From positions 310,001 through 374,000 of the forward strand of contig JAUIFH010000002.1 in assembly GCA_030429495.1 (NCBI GenBank): DNA of 64,000 bases. Direction: 5' to 3'. Source of the DNA: Alphaproteobacteria bacterium. Its GTDB lineage: Bacteria; Pseudomonadota; Alphaproteobacteria; Rhodobacterales; Rhodobacteraceae. How positions within the stretch are numbered: the stretch's first letter is position 1; each line of letters opens with the position of its first letter. Under the pieces are notes generated by a model. The model did not search any database. It was not told the DNA's origin and saw only the letters and a list, made by a program, of their open reading frames with translations. Position numbers and translations under genes: made by a program. Below are positions 16,759 through 25,239 of the stretch, piece after piece.

Positions 16759-17391
16759 ATGTCGGGCAAGGTCATCGCGGTCGTGCAGCAGAAGGGCGGG
16801 TCGGGTAAGACCACGCTCGCCGTCAATATCGCGGTGGAGGCGGTGCGGCGCGGCCTGAAGGTCGCCCTTCTCGATACCGACCCGCAGGGCTCACTCGGGC
16901 GCTGGTTCATGGCGCGGCGCGAGCGGCTGGGCGAGGCCGGGCTGGATTTTTCCACCTCTTCGGCCTGGGGCGTTTCCTACGAGTGCGAAAAGCTGAAGCG
17001 GGACGTCGATCTGGTGATCGTTGATACCCCGCCGAAGGTGGATGCCGACCTGCGTCCCGCGCTGCGGGAAGCCGACCTTGTGCTTGTGCCGGTGGCGTCG
17101 AGCCATGTTGATCTCTGGGCGACGGACGGCGTGCTTGACCTTGCCGCACGCGAACAGAAGCGCGCCTGGCTTGTTCTCAACCGCACCCGCGCGAATACGC
17201 GGTTGTCCGAGGAAGTGGCGCAGGCCGCCACGCAGCTGACGGCTGGCGTCACCGAGGCGCGGCTGGCCAACCGGGTTGCCTATGCCGAAACGCTCGGCCT
17301 CGGGCTTGGCGCGGTGGAGGCGGGGCCGAAGGCAGCGCGCGCGGAAGTTCGCGCACTGGCGGATGAGGTCATGGAGCTTCTAGACGCGTGA
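16759..17391 (+). CDS. ParA-family ATPase (orphan)
   Basis: 210 aa from the ATG at 16759. The deviant Walker A motif with its signature lysine is QQKGGSGKTTLAVN (residues 10-23); Walker A' is LLDTDPQGSLGRW, and Walker B is DLVIVDTPPKVDADL. ParA ATPases form dimers on DNA and position plasmids, chromosomes or protein clusters. No ParB or cargo gene is adjacent, so the target is unknown. An in-frame ATG at 16702 would add 19 arginine- and alanine-rich residues. The zf-TFIIB gene follows after 62 bp and may be co-transcribed. Confidence 0.9.
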   Translation: MSGKVIAVVQQKGGSGKTTLAVNIAVEAVRRGLKVALLDTDPQGSLGRWFMARRERLGEAGLDFSTSSAWGVSYECEKLKRDVDLVIVDTPPKVDADLRPALREADLVLVPVASSHVDLWATDGVLDLAAREQKRAWLVLNRTRANTRLSEEVAQAATQLTAGVTEARLANRVAYAETLGLGLGAVEAGPKAARAEVRALADEVMELLDA

Positions 17392-17453
17392 CTTGCGCCG
17401 CTTCGTCGTGCGCCCATATCGGTCTGGACAACCCGAATGGAGTGACCAGCACG

Positions 17454-17747
17454 ATGAAATGCCCCGTCAACCACACTACGCTCGTGATGACCGAACGGAA
17501 CGGTGTCGAGATCGACTATTGCCCGAATTGCCGGGGCATCTGGCTGGATCGCGGGGAACTCGACAAGATCATAGATCGCAGCGTCGCGGATGCTGCACCC
17601 CCGGTCGCGCTTGCGGAGCCTCGGCGCGACGATGGGCGGGCACGGGCCTTGCGCGAGGATCGCCGCCACCGCGACGAGGACGACGACCGGCGGTATCGGA
17701 AAAAGAAGAAGCGCGACAGTTTCCTGTCGGAGCTCTTCGACTTCTGA
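17454..17747 (+). CDS. zf-TFIIB domain protein
   Basis: 97 aa from the ATG at 17454. The N-terminal zinc ribbon has two Cys pairs, MKCP and CPNC, in the order CPVNHTTLVM...IDYCPNCRGIWLDRGELDKII. The rest is a low-complexity charged tail rich in Arg, Asp and Lys that ends in KKKKRDSFLSELFDF. Proteins of this form are widespread and have no established role. GGAGTG lies 11 bases upstream of the ATG. An earlier in-frame GTG overlapping the ParA stop is less likely because the family begins at MKCP. Confidence 0.85.
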   Translation: MKCPVNHTTLVMTERNGVEIDYCPNCRGIWLDRGELDKIIDRSVADAAPPVALAEPRRDDGRARALREDRRHRDEDDDRRYRKKKKRDSFLSELFDF

Positions 17748-17814
17748 TCGTGGTTTACAGCTGTGGGGCAGGGCGCGATAGTTGGACCGAACGCGCCCGG
17801 AACGGAGTATGCCC

Positions 17815-18132
17815 ATGCCGAAGATTGCCAAGGATTTCAGCGGTCAGACCGTCATCACGACGTTCGAGATGACGCCCGGCACGGCGCAGGACCTGATGGA
17901 TGCGCTGAAGGATGCCTACGACCAGTTCATCCGGCACCAGCCCGGCTTCATCGGCGCGGGCCTTCACATGAACGACGCGCAGACCCGCATCGCCAATTAC
18001 AGCCAGTGGCGCGACCGCAAGGATTTCCAGGCCATGCTGCGGTCCGAGGAGATGCGCGAACGCAATCGCCGCATCTCTGCCCTCTGCTCGCGGTTCGAGC
18101 CGGTGATGTACGAGGTGATGGAAGTCGTCTGA
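17815..18132 (+). CDS. antibiotic biosynthesis monooxygenase (ABM) family protein
   Basis: 105 aa from the second of two close ATGs (17809 and 17815), chosen because GGAG sits eight bases before it. The dimeric alpha-beta ABM fold is indicated by VITTFEMTPGTAQDLMDALKDA, QPGFIGAGLHMN and NYSQWRDRKDFQAML. Such proteins oxidise small aromatic compounds without cofactor or bind heme or quinone-like ligands. Substrate is not predictable. It stands 67 bp after the zf-TFIIB gene and about 100 bp before the dehydrogenase-cytochrome fusion. Confidence 0.8.
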   Translation: MPKIAKDFSGQTVITTFEMTPGTAQDLMDALKDAYDQFIRHQPGFIGAGLHMNDAQTRIANYSQWRDRKDFQAMLRSEEMRERNRRISALCSRFEPVMYEVMEVV

Positions 18133-18233
18133 CAGCGGGATGCGGGCCGGTTGCCGGTGCCGGTATCTGTCTGTAGGGTCATGGGAAATGCTGGCCGGAC
18201 CCGATCGCAGCAGCACCTCGCGGAGTGAATGAC

Positions 18234-19925
18234 ATGGTGGGCAGACGGCTTTTCAAGCTGGCAGGCGCGGCCGCAGTTCTCGGGGCGATCTTCCTCAGCG
18301 GCGTGGCGGCGGAGTATTTCTCGCAGCCTTCTGCCCTTGTCGGAAAGGTCGCTGCCAAGGTGATGCCCCGGAAGGGCCGAGTGCCGGCAGTGGTCCGCTC
18401 CACAGTAGAAAGCACCTTCTTCAGTTTCGTCAGCGAGACCGTCCAGGTTCCGATCACCCGCTACGCTCGCGGCGGCGGGTTGACGATTTTCGACGGCCAT
18501 GTTCTTCTTTCAGCGGTGGACGGCCGGCTGTTCCTTGCCTCGTCGCCCGAAGATGTCCGCCAACTCGACATCGAGGTCCCTGACTACCACTTCGCGGATT
18601 TCAGGGCCTTTATCGAAGATCCGTCGAACACGACTTACAAGTCCGCCTTCTGGAGCTATCGCTACGCGGATGTCATCATCTATCAGCCGGGAAGCGAGAC
18701 CCGGCTTGCCATTTCGTATACGGATTTCGATAAGGATAAGCTCTGCTTCCGCACCGTCGTGGCGACGCTCGCAATCCCGGCGACGGCGGCCGGTTTGGAC
18801 GGGTTCGCGGCGACGGCAGCTGACTGGACACGGCTTTATCAGACGGAACCCTGCCTGCCCTTGAAAACCAAGGAAAGCGCTATCGAGGCGCAAATGGGCG
18901 GCGGCCGCTTCGCTTGGGACGGTCGGGGCACGCTCTACATGACGAGTGGCGACTATCACTTCGACGGCATATTCCAGGACGGTCCGCCTATCGCCCAGGA
19001 CCCTGCATACGACTATGGAAAGGTCATCGCGATTGACGTCGCGACTGGAGAGGCGCGGCAATTCACGCAAGGTCACCGCAACATGCAAGGCATCGCAGTT
19101 GACCGTCTCGGCCGGGTCTGGACGGTCGAGCACGGCATGCGCGGGGGCGACGAACTGAACCTGGAGATCGAGGGGCGCGACTACGGATGGCCGCAGGAAA
19201 GCCTTGGTACGCTCTATAACAAACTGCCGATCCCCGGCACCCTGTCCTACGGCCATCACCGGGTGTTCGAGGCGCCGAAGTTTGCCTTCCTGCCGTCCAT
19301 CGCGACGGGGAACCTCTCGCTGATCGACGGGTTCCACGACGCCTGGGACGGCGATTTGCTGATGGGAACGCTGAAGGACCAGTCGCTCTACCGGGTGCAT
19401 ATCGTGGGCGACCATGTCCAATATGCGGAACGGATTCCAGTCGAGGAACGGGTGCGCGACGCCCAGCAACTCGACGGCGAGCGGATCGTTTTCTACACCG
19501 ACGACAATGAGCTTGTGTTCCTCACCCGGCAGGACAACGCGGCCGCCATGGAATTCCTCACGGCCTATCTGGAGCAGCCGGAACTGGGTAGGCAGGCGCG
19601 TGCGCGGCTTGAATCGAACATGAACAACTGTCTGCAATGCCATTCGCTCGATCCGAACAGCAATACCGGTGCGCCAAGCCTTGCCAAGGTGTTCGATGCG
19701 CGGATCGGCGGCACCGCCTATGCCGGCTACACCGACGGGTTTCGCAACCGCCCTGACAAATGGACGCGAGAGGCTCTAACGGCTTTCATCGCCAGCCCGA
19801 CATCGGTCGTGCCGGGCACGTCGATGCCCGATCCGGGGGTCGAGGACCCGGCAGAAATCGCTCAGTTGGTGGAGTTCCTAGCGGCGACATCGTCGCCGTT
19901 GGTCTTCGTCGACGAGAACGAGTAA
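18234..19925 (+). CDS. PQQ-type sugar dehydrogenase-like beta-propeller fused to cytochrome c
   Basis: 563 aa from ATG 18234 (a GTG at 18225 is too close to the CGGAG). Residues 1-35 are a signal anchor. The middle region resembles soluble glucose/sorbosone dehydrogenases: GGGRFAWDGRGTLYMTSGDYHFDG, then GHRNMQGIAVDRLGRVWTVEHG, GGDELNLEIEGRDYGWP. The C-terminal 100 residues are a class I cytochrome c with the heme site NNCLQCHSLD (about residue 465) and a probable axial methionine in GTSMPDPG. The protein would oxidise a substrate outside the cytoplasm and pass electrons through its own heme. The N-terminal 200 residues before the propeller signature are divergent, so the substrate and even catalysis are uncertain. 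Confidence 0.82.
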   Translation: MVGRRLFKLAGAAAVLGAIFLSGVAAEYFSQPSALVGKVAAKVMPRKGRVPAVVRSTVESTFFSFVSETVQVPITRYARGGGLTIFDGHVLLSAVDGRLFLASSPEDVRQLDIEVPDYHFADFRAFIEDPSNTTYKSAFWSYRYADVIIYQPGSETRLAISYTDFDKDKLCFRTVVATLAIPATAAGLDGFAATAADWTRLYQTEPCLPLKTKESAIEAQMGGGRFAWDGRGTLYMTSGDYHFDGIFQDGPPIAQDPAYDYGKVIAIDVATGEARQFTQGHRNMQGIAVDRLGRVWTVEHGMRGGDELNLEIEGRDYGWPQESLGTLYNKLPIPGTLSYGHHRVFEAPKFAFLPSIATGNLSLIDGFHDAWDGDLLMGTLKDQSLYRVHIVGDHVQYAERIPVEERVRDAQQLDGERIVFYTDDNELVFLTRQDNAAAMEFLTAYLEQPELGRQARARLESNMNNCLQCHSLDPNSNTGAPSLAKVFDARIGGTAYAGYTDGFRNRPDKWTREALTAFIASPTSVVPGTSMPDPGVEDPAEIAQLVEFLAATSSPLVFVDENE

Positions 19926-20026
19926 GCCGCGGCGGCATTGTTCTCAGGCGCGTCGTATTCGTACTGGCGGTTGGCGCGGCGCCGGGGCAGAGGTAGGCGA
20001 TCGTCCCTGCCTTGAGAGAAACAGCA

Positions 20027-20926
20027 ATGATCGTCCGCGAAACGCCAAGTCTCCTGAAGCTGTTCGTCGTCATGCACGGGTCCATCGTGCCGAGGGTCGC
20101 CGCGCGGATCGTCGCCTTTGCGGCGTTCACCATTCTGGTTCTTCTGGTAGATCAACATGTTATTGCCCTTCCGCATGTGTCGGTCGCGGCGGTGGGTGTC
20201 TTCGGGATTGCGCTGTCGCTGTTCCTGGGGTTCCGGAACAACGCCGCCTATGATCGCTGGTGGGAGGCGCGCAAGCTTTGGGGCCAGATGATTGCGGATG
20301 GCCGCAGCCTCGGGCGCGAAACGCTGCTTTTCATTGGGCCGGGCAAGGCGCGTGACGCGGTGCTGACCGGGTATGCCGCCTTTGCGCATCTTCATCGCGG
20401 ATGGCTGCGCGGCACTGACACTACCGCCGATGCCGCCGCCTGGGATAGTGCCGCGGCGGATCATGTCGCCCGGCGCAATCCGCCAGACGCGGTTCTGCGC
20501 GCGATGGCCGAAACGATCCGCGCCGAAGCCGAGGCGGGGCGGGTGTCCGAGATCGGCCAACGCGCGTTGGCCGAACGGCTGGGCGGCATCGCACTGGCGC
20601 AGGCGGGTTGCGAACGGCTGTGCACCGCGCCGATCCCGTTCGTCTATTCGCTACTCGTGCTACGAACGACCTATCTCTATTGCGCGATACTGCCCTTCGC
20701 ACTGATCGACACGGCCGGGTGCATCGCGCCGGCACTGACGGCGGTCGTGGCCTATATGTTCTTCGGACTGAACGCGGTCAGTGACGAACTTGAACATCCA
20801 TTCCGCGACGCGCCGAACGGCCTGCCGCTGGACACGATGTGCCGGACCATCGAGGTTTCTGTCGCCGAGGCGCTGGGCCGCGAGGCGCCGACCCCCCTGA
20901 AACCTGTCGACGGTGTCCTGAACTGA
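20027..20926 (+). CDS. bestrophin-family anion channel (UPF0187)
   Basis: 299 aa from the ATG at 20027. The family signature FLGFRNNAAYDRWWEARKLWG lies near residue 70, after a hydrophobic pair (IVAFAAFTILVLLVD and VAAVGVFGIALSLFLG). The second membrane region PFVYSLLVLRTTYLYCAILPF and the C-terminal MFFGLNAVSDELEHPF complete the pattern. Bacterial bestrophins form pentameric ion channels in the inner membrane. A TTG start at 20012 is less likely. It converges with the GntR gene, with only 15 bp between the stops. Confidence 0.9.
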   Translation: MIVRETPSLLKLFVVMHGSIVPRVAARIVAFAAFTILVLLVDQHVIALPHVSVAAVGVFGIALSLFLGFRNNAAYDRWWEARKLWGQMIADGRSLGRETLLFIGPGKARDAVLTGYAAFAHLHRGWLRGTDTTADAAAWDSAAADHVARRNPPDAVLRAMAETIRAEAEAGRVSEIGQRALAERLGGIALAQAGCERLCTAPIPFVYSLLVLRTTYLYCAILPFALIDTAGCIAPALTAVVAYMFFGLNAVSDELEHPFRDAPNGLPLDTMCRTIEVSVAEALGREAPTPLKPVDGVLN

Positions 20927-20941
20927 GACGAAGGTGCTGCG

Positions 20942-21631
20942 TCACATGTTCGTCGCGACGGGGCCCAGCAACTGGTCACGCAGGTTGGAGCCCACGGGCT
21001 TCGGGGTCTTGAAGCTCAGCCCAGCTTCGAGATGGTGCAGATGCTCGTCCGTCAGCCGGGCAAGCTCGTCGGCATCGCCGGCCTCCAGCGCATCCACGAT
21101 CCGGTCGTGTTCGTCCTCGGCGCAATGTGAACCCCCGGCTGTCGCGTAAAGACCGAGGATGAGTGTCGTGCGCATGGTGAGTTCGGACAGGAACCGCTCC
21201 AGCACCTTGTTTCCGGCAATTCCGGCAAGGGACATGTGGAACTGGCGGGACAGCCGCAATTCGGCGGGCTTGTCGCCGGCCCGGCGCGCCTGCGTCTCCT
21301 CGGCGATGTTCCGGCGGAGATAGGTGATGTCGGCCTTCTTGGCCTGTCCCGCCGCATGCCGCGCGATCGTGTGCTCAAGCGCGCGCCGCGCCTGAAAGAT
21401 GTCGCGCGCCTCTTTCGGGGACGGCGTGATGACGAAGGCGCCGCGGTTGGGGCGCAGTTCGACGACGTGCTGAGCCGCCAGAGAGGCCAGTGCGCGGCGC
21501 ACATTCGCGCGGTTGCACTCGAACAGATCGCTCAGCGCCTGCTCACCCAGTTTCGCGCCTGCGGGCAGACGCTGCTCGGCGACCGCGTCGAGAACGGCGG
21601 CGACAATCGTGTCTTCGGGCGAGTCGCTCAT
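20942..21631 (-). CDS. GntR-family transcriptional regulator, FCD (FadR) type
   Basis: 229 aa. The N-terminal winged helix is LPAGAKLGEQALSDLFECNRANVRRALASLAAQHVVELRPNRGAFV (DNA-recognition helix around residues 38-55). The C-terminal FCD ligand domain shows AELRLSRQFHMSLA and the later DEHLHHLEAGL, which supply the histidines and acidic residues of a metal or carboxylate site. It is divergent from the racemase-permease pair with a 137-bp shared control region that holds two GTTAAC-centred palindromes, so it most likely regulates that pair and itself. Confidence 0.92.
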   Translation of the reverse strand: MSDSPEDTIVAAVLDAVAEQRLPAGAKLGEQALSDLFECNRANVRRALASLAAQHVVELRPNRGAFVITPSPKEARDIFQARRALEHTIARHAAGQAKKADITYLRRNIAEETQARRAGDKPAELRLSRQFHMSLAGIAGNKVLERFLSELTMRTTLILGLYATAGGSHCAEDEHDRIVDALEAGDADELARLTDEHLHHLEAGLSFKTPKPVGSNLRDQLLGPVATNM

Positions 21632-21687
21632 CCGTATCCCTGGTTGCCGTTACATCCGGGTCAGAAACTTAAGGATCGCGCAAGGCA

Positions 21688-21717
21688 TTGACAATGCGCG
21701 CGAAGATTCTCTTGATT
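21688..21717 (+). promoter_or_regulatory. candidate promoter of the racemase-permease pair
   Basis: TTGACA (21688-21693) is a perfect -35 box. The best -10 is poor: TTGATT at 21712-21717 with an 18-base spacer. The tandem palindromes lie immediately downstream, where a bound repressor would block elongation or initiation. Confidence 0.4.
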
Positions 21718-21729
21718 TGTCATCAATGA

Positions 21730-21752
21730 TTGTTAACAATTTATGTTAACAA
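21730..21752. promoter_or_regulatory. tandem palindromes, probable GntR operator
   Basis: TTGTTAACAA (21730-21739) and TGTTAACA (21744-21751) are perfect palindromes whose centres are 13 bp apart. They lie between the probable promoter and the AGGAGGAG of the racemase gene. Their AT richness stands out in this GC-rich region. Confidence 0.55.
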
Positions 21753-21768
21753 GTTAGGAGGAGACTTG

Positions 21769-22467
21769 ATGAACATCCTGGTGGTCAATCCGAATTCGAC
21801 GGAATCGATGACGCGGAAGATCGTCGAGACGGCGATCCGCGTTGCGAGTTCCGGCGTGACCGTTAGCGGCGCGACCGCGAAGGGCGCGCCGGCCAGTATC
21901 GAGGGCCATTTCGACGAGGCGATGTCGGTTCCCGGTCTGCTTTCCTGCGTGCGGGAGGCGGAGGAGCGCGGCGTGGACGGCATCGTCGTCGCCTGTTTCG
22001 ACGATCCGGGCATCGGCGCCTGCCGCGAAATCGCGACCGGTCCGGTTCTGGGCATCTGCGAGGCGGCGGTGAAGGCGGCGAGCATGCTTGCGACCTCGTT
22101 CACCGTGGTCACGACTCTGCCGCGCTCCGTCCCCGTGATCGAACGGCTGGTCCACGGCTACGGCCTGTCGCATCAGTGCCGTCGCGTTCGCTCGGCCGAA
22201 ATCCCGGTCCTCGCGCTGGAGGAGCCGGGATCCAATGCCCGCGAGAAGGTCCGCGACGAGATCCTGCGCGCCATCGAGGAGGACCACTGCGAGGCCGTGG
22301 TGCTCGGCTGCGCCGGTATGGCGGACCTGACCGCATGGCTGAGCGAGGAGACCGGCATTCCTGTGATCGACGGGGTGAGCGTTGCCACGCGGATGATCGA
22401 GGCGCTGGTCGGCTGCGGCCTTAAGACCAGCAAGATCAACGCCTATGCGCGCCCCAACATGAAGTAA
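21769..22467 (+). CDS. Asp/Glu/hydantoin racemase family protein
   Basis: 232 aa. MNILVVNPNSTESMTRKI is the typical N terminus of the hydantoin/allantoin racemase branch. The two catalytic cysteines are in VVACFDDPGIGACRE (about residue 81) and AVVLGCAGMADL (about residue 186). These cofactor-independent enzymes racemise 5-substituted hydantoins or allantoin, or isomerise related acids. TAGGAGGAG precedes the ATG at 21769. The NCS1 permease gene starts 19 bp after the stop. A hydantoinase or allantoinase is not nearby, so the true substrate is open. Confidence 0.88.
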   Translation: MNILVVNPNSTESMTRKIVETAIRVASSGVTVSGATAKGAPASIEGHFDEAMSVPGLLSCVREAEERGVDGIVVACFDDPGIGACREIATGPVLGICEAAVKAASMLATSFTVVTTLPRSVPVIERLVHGYGLSHQCRRVRSAEIPVLALEEPGSNAREKVRDEILRAIEEDHCEAVVLGCAGMADLTAWLSEETGIPVIDGVSVATRMIEALVGCGLKTSKINAYARPNMK

Positions 22468-22486
22468 TCTGACGAGGGAGGAGAGA

Positions 22487-23866
22487 ATGACAACGACCCA
22501 AGCCACGGTGGATCCCGGGCAGATGATGCCCGACGATCACGTCACCCACATCGAGCACAAGGCAATCGGGGAGGAGAGCCTTGCGCCGCAGGAAACGCGC
22601 ATCATGGACCCGTGGTCCTACCTGTTCGCATGGCTCGGCGGTTGCGTGTCGATCGGCACGTTCACCATCGGATCGGGCCTGGTCGGCACGCTGAACCTGT
22701 TGCAGACCTTCGTGGCCATCGCCATCGGCTGTACCGTGATCGGCATCGCGCTGATGATCAACGGGCAGGCGGGCCACAAATACGGCATTCCGTTCATGGT
22801 GCAGGCGCGGTCGGCCTTCGGCTTCACCGGCACCCGCATCCCGGCGCTGGTCCGCTCGGTCCCCGCAATCGTCTGGTTCGGCTTTCAAAGCTGGATCGGC
22901 GCCGGCGCGCTGAACCTCGTTTCGGCCACGCTTTTCGGCTACGATAACATCGTCGTCTTCTTCATCGGCTTCCAGTTCCTGCAGATCGGGCTTTCGGTCC
23001 TTGGCTTCCACGGCATCAAGTGGCTGGAAAATGTCGGCTCCGTCTTCATCATCGGCTCGCTGGTCTACATGTTCTTCAGCGTGATCGGAAAATACGGTGA
23101 GGAGATTTCGGCCAATCTCGTCAACGTAGAAGGCACCTGGGGCGCGCCGTTCTGGGGGGCGACCATGCTCTTCCTCGGCATCTATTCGACGATGATGCTG
23201 AACGTGTCGGACTATTCGCGGGAATTGCGCCGCAATGTCGGGCCGCTGCGCCAGATCGCGATCTACGCCAACTCGATCCTGCCGGCGACGCTGTTCATGG
23301 GCCTGATCGGTCTCATGGTTTCCGGCGCGACGGGCGAGGTCGATCCGATCAAGGTGTTCTCGAGCGCCGTGGACAACAAGCCGCTTCTGATCATCACGCT
23401 GCTCTTCATCGCCTTCGCGCAGGTCACGACGAATATCCTGAACAACGTCGTGCCGCCGGCCTATGCGCTGATGGACGTGTTCAAGCTGAAGTTCCGCACC
23501 TCTGCGGTGATCGTCGGGCTTCTCGCTTTCGCGACCTTCCCGTGGGAATTGGTGAAGGACGAATCCGCGACGGGTCTGAGCATCTTTATCCAGACCTATT
23601 CCGCGTTCCTCGGCCCGATCTTTGCGATCCTTGTCGTGGACTACTTCGTGCTGCGCCGGCAAGTGCTTGACCTCGACAAGCTCTATGACCCCGAGGGGCC
23701 CTATAGCGGCATCAACTGGGCGGCCGTGATCGCGATGGCGATCGGTGTCGCAGCCGCGCTCACCTTCTCGGGCATCTCGTGGTATGCGAGCCTTCTGCCT
23801 GCCGGCATCGCCTACTATGTCCTGATGAAGTCGATGCCGTCCGCGCGTCGCTTCCTGGACGGCTAA
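22487..23866 (+). CDS. NCS1-family purine/pyrimidine/hydantoin permease
   Basis: 459 aa with about twelve hydrophobic spans. Family features include the N-terminal WSYLFAWLGGCVSIGTFTIG, the YGIPFMVQARSAFGFTG segment, VWFGFQSWIGAGALN (substrate-binding tryptophan and glutamine), and the late ILVVDYFVLRRQVLDL. NCS1 carriers import nucleobases, allantoin or hydantoins with Na+ or H+. GGGAGGAGAGA stands before the ATG. Coupled with the upstream racemase and under the divergent GntR regulator, it probably imports the compound that the racemase handles. A terminator follows 19 bp after the stop. Confidence 0.93.
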   Translation: MTTTQATVDPGQMMPDDHVTHIEHKAIGEESLAPQETRIMDPWSYLFAWLGGCVSIGTFTIGSGLVGTLNLLQTFVAIAIGCTVIGIALMINGQAGHKYGIPFMVQARSAFGFTGTRIPALVRSVPAIVWFGFQSWIGAGALNLVSATLFGYDNIVVFFIGFQFLQIGLSVLGFHGIKWLENVGSVFIIGSLVYMFFSVIGKYGEEISANLVNVEGTWGAPFWGATMLFLGIYSTMMLNVSDYSRELRRNVGPLRQIAIYANSILPATLFMGLIGLMVSGATGEVDPIKVFSSAVDNKPLLIITLLFIAFAQVTTNILNNVVPPAYALMDVFKLKFRTSAVIVGLLAFATFPWELVKDESATGLSIFIQTYSAFLGPIFAILVVDYFVLRRQVLDLDKLYDPEGPYSGINWAAVIAMAIGVAAALTFSGISWYASLLPAGIAYYVLMKSMPSARRFLDG

Positions 23867-23884
23867 GTCCCCGGACATCGGAAG

Positions 23885-23911
23885 AAGGGCCCGTCACATG
23901 GCGGGCCCTTT
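23885..23911 (+). terminator. intrinsic terminator of the racemase-permease unit
   Basis: AAGGGCCCG and CGGGCCCTT form a perfect 9-bp stem with an 8-base loop, then T. The stem also reads toward folC on the minus strand and can act in both directions. Confidence 0.7.
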
Positions 23912-23935
23912 GCCGTTGCGGGATCGGAACCTCCG

Positions 23936-25207
23936 TCAGCCGTTTTCCCTGAGAACACCGCCGGCAAGGTAGAGCGAGCCGCAGATCAGGATACGCGCGC
24001 CGGGATCGGCGGCGGCGATGGCCTGCACCGCGGAAAGGACGCTGTCGGCCGTGCCGGCCTCGATCCCCGCCTTGGCGGCCGCGGCCTGAGTCTGCTCGGC
24101 GGTCAGCGTGTTCGCCTCTCCGGGGATCGAGACGGCGGTAAGGGTCCTGGCCGCGGCCGCGACGGGACGGAGATAGCCCGCGATGTCCTTGGTGTTCAGC
24201 ATGCCGAGGATCAGATGGGTGGGCTTCGCCGGAAACCGGGCGAGCGTGGCGGCGACCGCGATCCCGCCCGCCGGGTTGTGGCCGCCGTCGAGCCAGAGTT
24301 CGCAGGGGCCGGCCGCCTCAACGAGCGGCCCGTGCGTCAGGCGCTGCATCCGCGCGGGCCAGTAGGCCCGTGTCACCGCCGCCTCGCAGGCGGCTTCGTC
24401 CGCGCCGAGATGCCGAAGGGCGGCGAGCGCCGCACCGGCATTGTCGATCTGATGCGGGCCCGGCAGGTTCGGCAGCGGCAAGTCGAGAAGGCCGTTCTCG
24501 TCCTGAAAGATCAGCCGCCCGCGTTCCTCCCATGCATTCCAGTGCTGGCCGTGCACGAGGAGCGGTGCGCCGAGCCTTTCCGCCTTCGCCTCGATTGCGG
24601 CCAGCCCGTCCTCTTCCTGCGGGCCGACCACGCACGGCACGCCGCGTTTGATGATCCCGGCCTTCTCGCCCGCGATTTCGGTCAGCGTCTCGCCCAGATA
24701 CTGCTGATGGTCGAGCGATACCGGCGTAATGACCGTCAGGCGCGGTTTTTCCACGACATTGGTCGCATCAAGCCGCCCGCCGAGGCCCACCTCCAGAAGT
24801 GTCCAGTCGGCCTTCGTCCGGGCGAAGGCCAGAAGGGCGGCGCACGTCGTGATCTCGAAATAGGTGATCGGGGTGCCGCCGTTGGCTTTCTCGCATTCGG
24901 CGAGGACCTCGCTCAGGTAGTCCTCTGAAATGAGGTCCCCCGCCAGCCGGATGCGTTCGTGGAAACGCGCGAGATGGGGTGAGGTATAGGCGTGGACCGT
25001 GTCGCCCATCGTTTCAAGCCCGGCGCGGATCATCGCCTGGGTGGACCCCTTGCCGTTCGTGCCGGCAAGATGGATCACCGGCGGGAGGTCGCGTTCGGGA
25101 TGGCCGAGTGCCGCGAGCAGGCGCCATACCCGGTCCAGCGTCAGGTCTATGATCTTGGGATGCAGCGCCATCATCCGGGCGAGGATCAGATCGGAACCGT
25201 CGGACAT
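23936..25207 (-). CDS. folC: bifunctional folylpolyglutamate synthase/dihydrofolate synthase
   Basis: 423 aa. It joins glutamate to dihydropteroate and extends folates with further glutamates in the cytosol. The P-loop HLAGTNGKGSTQAMI is near residue 46-59. Other motifs: YTSPHLARFHERIRL, TYFEITTCAALLAFA, LEVGLGGRLDATNVV, and LDGGHNPAGG in the C-terminal domain. The start at 25207 lies 91 bp after the accD stop. The intervening DNA holds a copy of a hairpin repeat. The accD-folC order is widely conserved. Confidence 0.96.
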   Translation of the reverse strand: MSDGSDLILARMMALHPKIIDLTLDRVWRLLAALGHPERDLPPVIHLAGTNGKGSTQAMIRAGLETMGDTVHAYTSPHLARFHERIRLAGDLISEDYLSEVLAECEKANGGTPITYFEITTCAALLAFARTKADWTLLEVGLGGRLDATNVVEKPRLTVITPVSLDHQQYLGETLTEIAGEKAGIIKRGVPCVVGPQEEDGLAAIEAKAERLGAPLLVHGQHWNAWEERGRLIFQDENGLLDLPLPNLPGPHQIDNAGAALAALRHLGADEAACEAAVTRAYWPARMQRLTHGPLVEAAGPCELWLDGGHNPAGGIAVAATLARFPAKPTHLILGMLNTKDIAGYLRPVAAAARTLTAVSIPGEANTLTAEQTQAAAAKAGIEAGTADSVLSAVQAIAAADPGARILICGSLYLAGGVLRENG

Positions 25208-25239
25208 GTTGGCCTCGTGGCGCTGACTTGGGGGCAGGC

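Noticed and set aside
22436-23878. 480-codon minus-strand open frame
   Set aside because: Antisense shadow of the NCS1 permease gene; highly charged repeats of His, Asp and Arg with no domain.
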